From IMG/VR virus record IMGVR_UViG_3300020463_000080, positions 1-31,469 of that record: a stretch of 31,469 nt of DNA; one strand, given 5' to 3'. Shown piece by piece: positions 1-8,534 of this stretch. Both the position numbers and the translations under genes were made by a program. The first letter of the stretch is position 1, and each line of letters starts with the position of its first letter. The stretch is from a virus. The notes beneath the pieces are model-generated. The model was not told where the DNA came from, searched no databases, and worked only from the letters and a program-made list of their open reading frames with translations.

Positions 1-1280
1 ACATTAAGTGTTTTTGCGATACCAACACCACCATCAATAATCATACAACCAGTTGTTTTAGTTGTTGATTGTGTAGAATCATCTACATTTACAGGTATTT
101 TCATATCAATATCTGTTTGGGAAATATTGAATCTTGAACCAGCTCCAACTACGAAATCTATATTATCACCAGAAGTTGTTCCTGCTATATAAACATCATC
201 AGAAGTCCATCTTATCTTATCATCATTACCTAATTTTATACCACCATTGTGAGTTGTTTCATTAGTAAATGTTTTTGTTCCACTAAATGTTTGTGTTCCA
301 CTTAGGTGTGCAGTATCAGAATCTAAATTAGCTGATGGAAGAATACCAGTAACATCAGATGTTAAATCAACAGAAGTTAAGAATGCAGTTGAATTAAATG
401 CATTAGAACCAAATATTTCTGAAGATAATTTTCTCTTTTGTACCCCACCATCTAATACGATAAACTCATCAGAACCATTTGTCCAACTCTGTGTCATATC
501 AGGTAAATCTGATAAATCAAGCTCTACTTGGTCTGAATCTACTGTAAGACCAGGTCCAGCAACTATATTTATAGTTTGTGTATGTGCACCACTTGTAGTG
601 TTAACATCTCCAGATAATCCCTCTCCTGCAGTAATATTTACTTGGGTTATATCACCTATATTAGTAGTAAAAGCAGTTGAATTAAATGCGTTTGAACCAA
701 GTTCTCTTGTTACTAATTGGTTAGAACCATTTATCATCACCGAAGTTGCTTCAGTTGCAGAAGATAAACTAGTCAATGTAGCACCAGTTGCAGTAATAGT
801 ACTATTAAACGAAGCTGCACCTGCTTCAGACATATCCAAAGTAAGAGCATCTATGGTTGAACCACCATCTTGCCCTCTGAATATTATATCTTCATTATTT
901 GTTTCCGATTTAATAATAAAATCTGAAGAATCTCTTTTAAATCTACCAAATGCAGTACCACCATCTTTTAATATGATATCAGCACCATCTACATCTATAT
1001 TTAAATCACCACCTATATCTAAGGTTAAATCACCACTATCTGAAATTGTAGAACCATCAATAGTGATATCATCTACTACTAAACTTCCTACGATAGAAAC
1101 TGAACCTGTTGTTATGGAATCGGTAGTTATAATGTGTTCTATGGAATCAGAACCATCATTCTTTTTAAAGAATACTCTACCATCGTATGTATTAATCGCG
1201 AGTTCTCCTAAGGCTAAATTACCAGTACTTGGTACTTTCCCTTGAGTTGCCGACCTTTTTAATTTTATTGTTTGTGCCAT
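1..1280 (-). CDS. Tail fibre-like structural protein, N-terminal part (runs off left edge)
   Basis: Partial gene; about 426 residues are visible and the 3' end lies outside the window. My translation starts MAQTIKLKRSATQGKVPSTG and soon reaches GELAINTYDGRVFFKK, the N-terminal head of many phage fibre and tropism proteins. It continues as Ser/Thr/Gly/Asp-rich beta-repeat sequence. A block around DMTQSW...DEFIVLDGG...KRKLSSEIFGSNA is closely matched in the 643-aa fibre upstream, so the two are paralogues. The last visible residues, STTKTTGCMIIDGGVGIAKT, resemble the segment preceding the S74 chaperone in the 1687-aa protein, so an S74 domain may follow outside the window (inference). The ATG lies 11 bases after the preceding stop and has no clear Shine-Dalgarno sequence, so it may depend on coupling to that gene. 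Receptor-binding role is inferred from family and location. Confidence 0.8.
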   Translation of the reverse strand, partial: MAQTIKLKRSATQGKVPSTGNLALGELAINTYDGRVFFKKNDGSDSIEHIITTDSITTGSVSIVGSLVVDDITIDGSTISDSGDLTLDIGGDLNIDVDGADIILKDGGTAFGRFKRDSSDFIIKSETNNEDIIFRGQDGGSTIDALTLDMSEAGAASFNSTITATGATLTSLSSATEATSVMINGSNQLVTRELGSNAFNSTAFTTNIGDITQVNITAGEGLSGDVNTTSGAHTQTINIVAGPGLTVDSDQVELDLSDLPDMTQSWTNGSDEFIVLDGGVQKRKLSSEIFGSNAFNSTAFLTSVDLTSDVTGILPSANLDSDTAHLSGTQTFSGTKTFTNETTHNGGIKLGNDDKIRWTSDDVYIAGTTSGDNIDFVVGAGSRFNISQTDIDMKIPVNVDDSTQSTTKTTGCMIIDGGVGIAKTLN

Positions 1281-1291
1281 GTTCTAAAATT

Positions 1292-4200
1292 CTATTTAGA
1301 TTTTAGTTCATTTATTTCTTTTTTCAATTCTTTTATTGATTCAATAAGTAATGGAACTATTTTCTCATATTTTACTGCTTTGTAACCATCATCTCTTGTA
1401 TCTACGAGTTCTGGCATTATTTTTTCAATTTCTTGTGCAATAACACCATAATCCTTGCCTTTATAAATATTTTGTTTTTCTTCGTTCCAATCAAAAATGT
1501 TACCACTTATTTGAGAAACTTTATCTAAAGCTCCTTTGATTGGTTTAATATTATCTTTTAATCTTTCATCCGATGATGCATATGCAACTATATCTCCACC
1601 TGCGTTAATATTGTTAGCTACTCCTAAACCACCACCGATTTTAACTGCACCAGTTGTTTTGGAAGTTGAATTAGTTGTATTAGAAAATTCTATTGCAGTT
1701 GAGGTTGTTGCTCCTCTACCCGTTACTGTTGCTAAAGTATCCGATTCAGCAGTTAAGTAATCAGCTGCATCGGCAATATAAATTGGGGCCCCCATATTAC
1801 CATGAGAAGTACATTGGTAATAAAGAGTGTTAGGTGCGTTCATTGGAACATCAAATGTCAAAGTTGTATTGTTACCTGCATCTTGATTTGTTACACCATT
1901 ATTATATTGTGTACCTGCAGAACCATTTGTAGTTGATTGAATTCTAAATGGATGTCCACCTGATTTGTTTGTGAATCTATATTGTTGACCTCTTGTTAAG
2001 TATATAGCTGGGTCACTTGAACCAGTTAAATGACCTGGGCCAGTGAATGTATAGTGGTTAGAACCATCTGCACCTAATATCCATTCTGCAGTATGAATTG
2101 CAAGAGATGCAGTTTCTGAGAATGATGAAGATAAGAATGTTTGTTGACTTGAACCTGAGATTATACCACTTGGTAGAATTGCAGTTACATTACCACTTGT
2201 TACTGTACCTAATGTTGTTAAATTACTATCACCTGGATAAGTAGTTGCATCTGCTAAGTTAAATGCTGGAGTTGCATCTGATGAACCTAAGTCTACAGAT
2301 ACTCCACCGAATGAAACTGATTTATTAGTAATACTTGCACCATCCACTTGAGATGACCCACTAATTACTGTTTTAGCATCCAACCTTGTATCTACATTAG
2401 CATCAAAGTTTGTAATACTATTTGCGTTTACTTGAGATGAGCCACTAATTACAGTTTCTTCATCTAATTTTAGTTTTACTCTTGCATCTGTATAATATAA
2501 GTTACTTGAATGTTCTGAAACATCTGCAGTATTGAATCCTGTCTTATCTGCATTATCTAATACTACTTGTGAAGAACCACTAATTACTGTTTTTGCATCT
2601 AATCTCGTATCTACATTCGTATCAAAGTTTAGGATAGTGTTTGCGTTTACTTGAGATGAGCCAGAGATTACTGTCTTAGCATCTAATCTTGTATCAACAT
2701 TAGCATCGAAGTTTGTAACTGAATCTGCGTTAACTTGTGAAGAACCACTAATTACGCCAGTTGGAAGTTTTGAAACTAATGTTCCATCTGTTATTAATTC
2801 TGATTCAGAACCTAATTTTCCTGCTTTCCAATAATCATTACTTGCATCCCATAATAATGAACCACTTATGGTTGAACTACCTGTTGCATCTTTTGTTAAA
2901 ATACCACTTGTAGTTGCAGAACCACCATAATTAAGTTCTATGATATTATCACCAATAGTAATATTGTTTGTAGATGTATAGTTTGTTTCACCTCCAACAT
3001 TTAAATTACCTGGTATAGTAATTGTATCATCTGAATCACCAATCGTTGCTGTACCTAAGTTTGAATTAAGTGCAGTTTTAACATTTGTAGTAGTTGCATA
3101 TTTGTTAGTTGAACCTTCTGTTACATCATCAGTATTAAATCCTGTCTTATTTGCATCATTTAATACTACTTGAGATGAACCACTTATTACTGTTTTCGCA
3201 TCTAATCTCGTATCAACATTGGTATCGAAGTTTGTTACCGAATCAGCATTTACTTGTGATGAACCACTAATTACTGTTTTTGCATCTAATCTTGTATCTA
3301 CATTGGTGTCAAAATTCGTTATCGAATTAGCATCTACTTGGGATGAACCTGAAATTACACCATCGGCATCTAATTTTAATTTTACTTTTGCATCTGTATA
3401 ATATTGATTCGTTCCCTCTGAAAGATTCGTTGTACTAAATCCACCAAGTGATATTTGTGATGAACCACTAATTACAGTTTTTGCATTTAATCTATCATCT
3501 ACATTCGTATCAAAGTTTAGGATAGTGTTTGCGTTTACTTGTGATGAACCTGAAATTACAGTATCAGCATCTAATTTTGCTTTTACATTCGTATCAAAAT
3601 TTGTTATCGAATCAGCATTTACTTGTGATGAACCTGAAATTACTGTTTTTGCATCTAATCGCGTATCAACATTAGCATCAAAGTTTGTTATGTTATTAGC
3701 ATTTACTTGTGAAGAACCACTAATTACACCATCTGCATCTAATTTTAATTTTACTTTTGAATCTGAGTATTGGTTTATATTACTATAATTTGTTGTACTT
3801 GCAACATCAATTTGAGATGAACCACTAACTACACCATCACTTACAGTAAATGTTATATTTGCAGCACCACCTTGATTTAAAGTAAATGAACCTCCACCAT
3901 CTAATCCTGCACCTGCAGTAAGAGTAACATTCGAATTGTTAACACTACCACCTCCTAATGTAGTAACAGCAGTTGTAAAGTGTGTTGAGCCAGTATCTAT
4001 GTTAAGAGTAACATCACCAGAAACTCCACCACCACTTAAACCTAATCCAGCACCAACGGCAGTAATATCACCACCACCAGAAGCTACAATCGCATCATTT
4101 ACTGCTGCAGCGGTTGGTACAACAGTTGAATCTCCAAATATAGAACTTGTAACATTAAAGAATGCTGCAGTTCCAAGAGAACCAGTATGTGTTGCAAATT

Positions 4201-6355
4201 GGTCAAGTCTTGTATTTATCGAACCAGTTGAAACTGATAGTTGAGTTAATCTATCGTTTTGTGTGTTATTAATTGTATCGTTACTTGCAGTATACGAGTT
4301 TAATGATGTATTTGAGTTAGATGCAGTAAATGAATTTAATGAAGTATTTAAAACCTCATCATCTAAATATTGTTTATCAATAACAGTACCTTGCCAAACA
4401 CCTGTTCCTATTGTACTTACAGTTGTAATTGCTGATTGTAAGAAGTGTTCACCTGCAACATAGTTCTCTGTAGTATCGTGGTCTATTTGAGATGAACCAC
4501 TAATTACGCCAGTTCCACCAAATAATACTTCATCTGTAATACTTCCTCCTAATGATACTGAAGTTCCGCTGATGGTAAAAGATTTATTAGTAATTGCAGT
4601 ACCATCAACTTGAGATGAACCAGAGATTACAGTTTTAGCATCTAATCTTGTATCAACATTAGCATCAAAGTTTGTTACCGAATCAGCATTTACTTGAGAT
4701 GAACCAGATATTACTCCATCTGCATCTAATTTTAATTTTACTTTTGCGTTTGAAAATTGATTTATATTAGCATAGTTTGTAGTTGATGCTACATCTATTT
4801 GTGAAGAACCAGATACAAGTGTTGGTTTACCTGTAATATTTGCGTAAGCAACTGCATCTGCGGTTAATCCAGTCAATCCACTACCATCTCCTTTGAATAC
4901 TGATGCAGAAACATCTGTATTGAATCTAAAGTTTTGGTCTGCATGATTCCATACTATTGATTTATTAGCACCATCAACAGTTAATCCTGCTCCATTTGCT
5001 GCAGAAGAATCTGCTGCTCCACTTGCTACTAAAATATTTAAATCCGCAACATTAAGTGTATTGGTATCTAATGCGGTTTGAGTACCTTGTACTGTTAAAT
5101 TTCCTAATACTGTTACATTTGAACTGTCTAATGTTATTGCGGTATCAAAAGAACTTGTAAATGAGTTTAGTGAGGTGTTACCATTTGATGCTGTAAATGA
5201 ATTTAATTCGTTTAATATTCCAACCACTTGAGATGAACCACTAACTACTGTTTTTGCATCTAATCTTGTATCTACATTGGTATCAAAGTTAGTAACTGAA
5301 TCAGCATTTACTTGAGAAGAACCACTTATTACACCAGTTGGTAAAACTGCAGGGATTTGGCCTGAACCACTTATTACACCAACCCCACCGAATAATACTT
5401 CATCTGTTATAGTACCACCAAGTGAAACCGCAGTACCACTTATTGTGATTGAATTGTTACTAATTGCAGTACCATCAACTTGCGATGAACCACTAATTAC
5501 AGTTTTCGCATCCAACCTTGTATCAACATTGGCGTCAAAATTTGTTACTGAGTTAGCGTTTACTTGTGAAGAACCACTAACCACACCAGTTGGTAAAGAA
5601 CTAACTATTTGTGCAGAACCACTCAATACACCCTTAGTATCTATTCTAGCATCTACATTAGAATCGAAGTTTGTAACTGAATCTGCATTTACTTGAGAAG
5701 AACCACTTATTACCCCTAAAGTGTTAAGTGTTGTGGTACTGATGTAAGAACCAGTATTTGCTTCTATTTGTCCTAATCTACCATCAAAAGATGATGTTGT
5801 ACTTTCTATATTTGTGAATTTTATATTTGCAGATGCAGTATGAGTATTAATTAACCCTATTGCTACATCATTGGATGCGGTATATGAATTTAAAGGATTT
5901 AAATCTGAACCACTTATGAATCCGAATGCGGTAATTTGTGCAGAACCAGATAAGTTTGTTTGACTAGTTATTACTGTACTTGTTGCGAATATTGTTCCAA
6001 CATGAAGGTCTTTCCATTTTTTTGTAGATGAACCTAAATCGTATGCGTTTGTTGATTCTGGTATAAGAGATGAACTTAATGAACCTTGTACAACAATATT
6101 ATCACTTGCCTCGTCTCCTAAAAATAATTGTCCTCCGATTCTTATATCTCCACTTGCAGAGATACTTGATGCAGTGATATCTCCATCAATCCAAAGATTA
6201 CCATGATTTTTTTGTTCTAATTTTGTTAGAGTTATAATATCGCCAGAACCTGATAATCCAACTACTAATGATGCCGAATCATCATTGATGAATGGTTCTC
6301 CGTAAGAAAGTGATGAAGGAGATGAACCTCTCCTCAGTTGTATAATAGCCGCCAT
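1292..6355 (-). CDS. Giant repetitive tail fibre with cupredoxin-like and S74 chaperone domains
   Basis: 1687 residues. The N-terminus (MAAIIQLRRG, then YGEPFINDDSASLVVG) is a phage fibre head. Roughly residues 210-1410 are a repeat field built on SGSSQ (23 copies by my count), often as VISGSSQVNADSVTNFD followed by NVDTRLDAKT. Two embedded modules recur in marine phage fibres: VADLNILVASGAAD (about 430-485) and IGDNIIELN...SGSLLWD (about 1130-1182). Residues 1423-1530 resemble a cupredoxin fold, with His1468, Cys1515, His1518 and Met1521 in the pattern of a copper site. The C-terminus (about 1592-1687) is a Peptidase_S74 intramolecular chaperone: SDERLK gives Ser1595 and Lys1600, followed by DYGVIAQEIEKIMPELV and a C-terminal helix. 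In the S74 family this domain trimerises the fibre and cuts itself off, so the mature protein probably ends near Ser1594. It follows a terminator and has its own promoter-like motif. Adsorption is the likely role; the target is unknown. Confidence 0.9.
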   Translation of the reverse strand: MAAIIQLRRGSSPSSLSYGEPFINDDSASLVVGLSGSGDIITLTKLEQKNHGNLWIDGDITASSISASGDIRIGGQLFLGDEASDNIVVQGSLSSSLIPESTNAYDLGSSTKKWKDLHVGTIFATSTVITSQTNLSGSAQITAFGFISGSDLNPLNSYTASNDVAIGLINTHTASANIKFTNIESTTSSFDGRLGQIEANTGSYISTTTLNTLGVISGSSQVNADSVTNFDSNVDARIDTKGVLSGSAQIVSSLPTGVVSGSSQVNANSVTNFDANVDTRLDAKTVISGSSQVDGTAISNNSITISGTAVSLGGTITDEVLFGGVGVISGSGQIPAVLPTGVISGSSQVNADSVTNFDTNVDTRLDAKTVVSGSSQVVGILNELNSFTASNGNTSLNSFTSSFDTAITLDSSNVTVLGNLTVQGTQTALDTNTLNVADLNILVASGAADSSAANGAGLTVDGANKSIVWNHADQNFRFNTDVSASVFKGDGSGLTGLTADAVAYANITGKPTLVSGSSQIDVASTTNYANINQFSNAKVKLKLDADGVISGSSQVNADSVTNFDANVDTRLDAKTVISGSSQVDGTAITNKSFTISGTSVSLGGSITDEVLFGGTGVISGSSQIDHDTTENYVAGEHFLQSAITTVSTIGTGVWQGTVIDKQYLDDEVLNTSLNSFTASNSNTSLNSYTASNDTINNTQNDRLTQLSVSTGSINTRLDQFATHTGSLGTAAFFNVTSSIFGDSTVVPTAAAVNDAIVASGGGDITAVGAGLGLSGGGVSGDVTLNIDTGSTHFTTAVTTLGGGSVNNSNVTLTAGAGLDGGGSFTLNQGGAANITFTVSDGVVSGSSQIDVASTTNYSNINQYSDSKVKLKLDADGVISGSSQVNANNITNFDANVDTRLDAKTVISGSSQVNADSITNFDTNVKAKLDADTVISGSSQVNANTILNFDTNVDDRLNAKTVISGSSQISLGGFSTTNLSEGTNQYYTDAKVKLKLDADGVISGSSQVDANSITNFDTNVDTRLDAKTVISGSSQVNADSVTNFDTNVDTRLDAKTVISGSSQVVLNDANKTGFNTDDVTEGSTNKYATTTNVKTALNSNLGTATIGDSDDTITIPGNLNVGGETNYTSTNNITIGDNIIELNYGGSATTSGILTKDATGSSTISGSLLWDASNDYWKAGKLGSESELITDGTLVSKLPTGVISGSSQVNADSVTNFDANVDTRLDAKTVISGSSQVNANTILNFDTNVDTRLDAKTVISGSSQVVLDNADKTGFNTADVSEHSSNLYYTDARVKLKLDEETVISGSSQVNANSITNFDANVDTRLDAKTVISGSSQVDGASITNKSVSFGGVSVDLGSSDATPAFNLADATTYPGDSNLTTLGTVTSGNVTAILPSGIISGSSQQTFLSSSFSETASLAIHTAEWILGADGSNHYTFTGPGHLTGSSDPAIYLTRGQQYRFTNKSGGHPFRIQSTTNGSAGTQYNNGVTNQDAGNNTTLTFDVPMNAPNTLYYQCTSHGNMGAPIYIADAADYLTAESDTLATVTGRGATTSTAIEFSNTTNSTSKTTGAVKIGGGLGVANNINAGGDIVAYASSDERLKDNIKPIKGALDKVSQISGNIFDWNEEKQNIYKGKDYGVIAQEIEKIMPELVDTRDDGYKAVKYEKIVPLLIESIKELKKEINELKSK
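2140..5715 (-). repeat. SGSSQ repeat field within the 1687-aa fibre gene
   Basis: In-frame coding repeats. Units of about 27-35 residues begin V-[IV]-SGSSQV and continue NA[DN]SVTNFD[AT]NVDTRLDAKT or variants such as DGTAITNKSFTISG. At DNA level the copies differ mostly at synonymous positions (for example tcaagt or tcacaa within SSQ), so the array is not a recent exact expansion. One related unit also occurs in the 1464-aa fibre. Confidence 0.85.
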
Positions 6356-6375
6356 TTAATACATCCTAAATTTTA

Positions 6376-6384
6376 TATAAATAT
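6376..6384 (-). promoter_or_regulatory. ATATTTATA nonamer, promoter-like, upstream of the 1687-aa fibre gene
   Basis: Read in the direction of transcription the site is ATATTTATA, 20 bases before the start codon, with a weak AGGAT between. One of nine exact copies in this window's intergenic gaps. Promoter role is inferred. Confidence 0.5.
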
Positions 6385-6390
6385 TCTTGT

Positions 6391-6404
6391 CCCAAATATT
6401 TGGG
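6391..6404. promoter_or_regulatory. Perfect 14-bp palindrome between two promoter-like motifs
   Basis: CCCAAATATTTGGG is a perfect inverted repeat with no spacer, centred between the two ATATTTATA copies of this gap (6376-6384 and 6419-6427). Its placement suggests a protein-binding operator. It has no T-run suited to a terminator. Function is inferred from symmetry and position only. Confidence 0.4.
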
Positions 6405-6418
6405 TAATTCTTCACTTA

Positions 6419-6427
6419 TATAAATAT
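6419..6427 (-). promoter_or_regulatory. Second ATATTTATA nonamer in the same gap
   Basis: An additional copy 63 bases before the fibre start codon and just downstream of the terminator at 6444-6472. Two copies in one gap could give tandem promoters for the large fibre gene. Confidence 0.45.
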
Positions 6428-6443
6428 GAATTTATTTGATAAT

Positions 6444-6472
6444 AAAAAAAAATCCCCGCCAAAGCAGGGATT
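6444..6472 (-). terminator. Rho-independent terminator after the 643-aa fibre gene
   Basis: In the transcript: AAUCCCUGC, loop UUUG, GCGGGGAUU, then an uninterrupted U-run. The nine-base stem is fully paired, with one U-G wobble. It begins about 25 bases past the stop codon of the 643-aa gene and separates it from the 1687-aa gene. Confidence 0.92.
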
Positions 6473-6496
6473 CTTTCCTAAAATGTGTGCCTGATA

Positions 6497-8428
6497 TTAG
6501 AATTCTCCACCATCTAAAGTTACTGTTAGAGAAGATATATCGGTACTTGAAGTTAACTGTTTTGAACCATTAGTTACTACTAATGAAGAAGCAGTTAAAC
6601 CACTAATTATTAGATTTGAACTGATTGTTACTACAGAACCATTATCAGAAATAGCAGAATCTACTAATAAATCTGATGCATTGGCCTTCAATATAGTGTT
6701 AGTAGTTGGAGATGCGTTGTAAAAAGTTAAGATTTTTTCTGAACCTTTAACTCCACCAATCCATCTATCATCACCTGTATTCCATAGTAATGAACCAGAA
6801 TTTGAAGTACCTTCAGCATCTCTTACATAAATACCACCATCGTTACTACCAGCAGCATTCAATTCAATGATATTATCACCGATTGCAAGATTTGTAGTAT
6901 CAATATAAGTTGTAGTACCACTAACTGTTAAGTTACCAGGTATACTGATTGTAGTTGTGGATGCACCCATTGTAAGAGTGTTAGCACCAACTGTATCAAA
7001 AATTGTTTTATTACCTGCAGTTAAATCTAAATCTGTTAATCCAACAATTGCAGTGATTGTATCACCTAATGAAGTATCAGTAGAACCGATTGTGATTCCA
7101 TCATTTACAAGTTTTGCATTTGCAATTGAACCACCTAACATATCGTTAGTAATACCACCATCTTTAACACTAATTGTTCTAGCAGCAGAACCATTAAAGG
7201 TTGTACCACTATTTAATTGAATTGATGAATCATCAACTGTTAAAGCATTTGTAGTTGTACCAATAGTTGTAGATGTATATGCGTTTGAACCAAATATTTC
7301 AGAACCAAGTTTTCTTTTCTGAGCAGTTCCACCATCTAATATTACAAATTCATCCTCTGCAGGTACGAAGGTTTGAGTCATATCTGTTAATTCTGTTAAA
7401 TCAACATCTACTTGGTCTGCCTGTACATCGATAAGGTTACCAGCACCTACATTGATTGCACCTGCAGTATCTGCAGTTAAACCTGCACCCGCCAATGAAC
7501 CAGAATCTACATGAATTGTTACATCACCACTTGTTCCACCACCATTTAGTCCTTCACCAGCAACTACTGATGTAATATCACCAGTGTTAGCAGTTAACTG
7601 GTTTGAACTTACAGATATACCACTACCAGCGATTGCAGTTAAGAAATCACCAATTGCTTCTCTTTTAACACCACTATCAGTAGCATCAAAGAATACAAGT
7701 GAATCTGAACCTTGTACGATAGCCGTATCTGTTATTCCAGCTGCGGTTAAGTATGAACCAGTTGCAGCGTTTAGTTGGGTGTTTTGATGTGCAGCAGATA
7801 GACTAATACCATCTGAACTTAATGATAAGGTTGAACCATCTAAATTAATAGATAAAGTTGAACCTCCACCACCAGCAATACCATTACCTTGTGCTGCTAA
7901 TCTTAAATTTTCTGAACCATCAGCTTCTAAACCTGTACCAGCGAAATCAGATACATCAACTCCAAGAGTCATGTTTTCTGCACCAGCCTGGTTAAGTGTA
8001 AATGTACCATCACCTGCTGTAAACTGAACACCATCTCCAGCAGAGATAGTTACAGTACTGTTATTTGGTGAAGTTAATGAACCAGATAAAATTGTAGAAC
8101 CACCAAAGTCGATTTGACCATGTGCCAATTCTACATCTGTGTTACCACCTTTACCAAGAATTGTTAATTTCTTAGCATCGGTTTCGTAGTAAGGTATACC
8201 ATCAACCGAATGGTCGAATGAAGCACCAGTTAAATTGGGTGCGGTAGCCGAACCTGTTAATATTTTGTTCGAGGGAGTTAATGCGTTTCCTTCAACTCCA
8301 ACAAACAGTAAACCCTCTTGATGTACTGATAAGTCAGAACCCGAAGCGATGATTAACTCACCATTAATGGGGGTTATGTCTTTAATACTCTCGAGTTTAC
8401 CTCTTCTATGTTTAATAGTTTGAGCCAT
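6497..8428 (-). CDS. Tail fibre-like structural protein (643 aa)
   Basis: The N-terminus MAQTIKHRRGKLESI then GELIIASGSDL is the phage-fibre head also found in the partial gene at the left edge. The body is low-complexity beta-repeat sequence with Asp/Asn/Gly turns (for example GGGTSGDVTIHVDSGSLAG). The block DMTQTF...DEFVILDGG...KRKLGSEIFGSNA is shared with the left-edge paralogue. The module IGDNIIELN...GGIYVRD...SGSLLWN (about residues 517-556) is shared with the 1687-aa protein and many marine phage fibres. There is no S74 domain; it ends LTVTLDGGEF, nearly the same as the end of the 200-aa protein. A clear terminator follows. AAGGA lies about 12 bases before the ATG. Probably a subunit of an adhesin or baseplate-distal fibre; receptor unknown. 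Confidence 0.85.
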   Translation of the reverse strand: MAQTIKHRRGKLESIKDITPINGELIIASGSDLSVHQEGLLFVGVEGNALTPSNKILTGSATAPNLTGASFDHSVDGIPYYETDAKKLTILGKGGNTDVELAHGQIDFGGSTILSGSLTSPNNSTVTISAGDGVQFTAGDGTFTLNQAGAENMTLGVDVSDFAGTGLEADGSENLRLAAQGNGIAGGGGSTLSINLDGSTLSLSSDGISLSAAHQNTQLNAATGSYLTAAGITDTAIVQGSDSLVFFDATDSGVKREAIGDFLTAIAGSGISVSSNQLTANTGDITSVVAGEGLNGGGTSGDVTIHVDSGSLAGAGLTADTAGAINVGAGNLIDVQADQVDVDLTELTDMTQTFVPAEDEFVILDGGTAQKRKLGSEIFGSNAYTSTTIGTTTNALTVDDSSIQLNSGTTFNGSAARTISVKDGGITNDMLGGSIANAKLVNDGITIGSTDTSLGDTITAIVGLTDLDLTAGNKTIFDTVGANTLTMGASTTTISIPGNLTVSGTTTYIDTTNLAIGDNIIELNAAGSNDGGIYVRDAEGTSNSGSLLWNTGDDRWIGGVKGSEKILTFYNASPTTNTILKANASDLLVDSAISDNGSVVTISSNLIISGLTASSLVVTNGSKQLTSSTDISSLTVTLDGGEF

Positions 8429-8516
8429 AATTATTTATTTTCCTTTTTGTTTAAATACTATTGTAACCATTTTTAGAGTATATACCCCCATTAAATCCTA
8501 TTTAGGACTATTCTTT

Positions 8517-8525
8517 TATAAATAT
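8517..8525 (-). promoter_or_regulatory. ATATTTATA nonamer upstream of the 643-aa fibre gene
   Basis: An exact copy 88 bases before the start codon, just after the stop of the 200-aa gene. The longer leader sets it apart from the other copies. The leader contains TCCTAAATAGGA, a small inverted repeat of unknown meaning. Confidence 0.45.
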
Positions 8526-8534
8526 ATAAGACGG

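Noticed and set aside
598-1245. Long plus-strand open frame (215 codons), and similar plus-strand frames through 1.5-13 kb
   Set aside because: These lie antisense to fibre genes whose Ser/Thr/Gly/Asp-rich codons leave few stops on the other strand. They lack ribosome-binding sites, translate into Glu/Pro/Ser-rich low complexity and mirror the sense repeats.
6376-6427. TATAAATA on the plus strand read as ordinary T4 late promoters
   Set aside because: They would point away from every gene in the window, with no plus-strand gene to serve. I report the motif in the sense of transcription as a finding instead.
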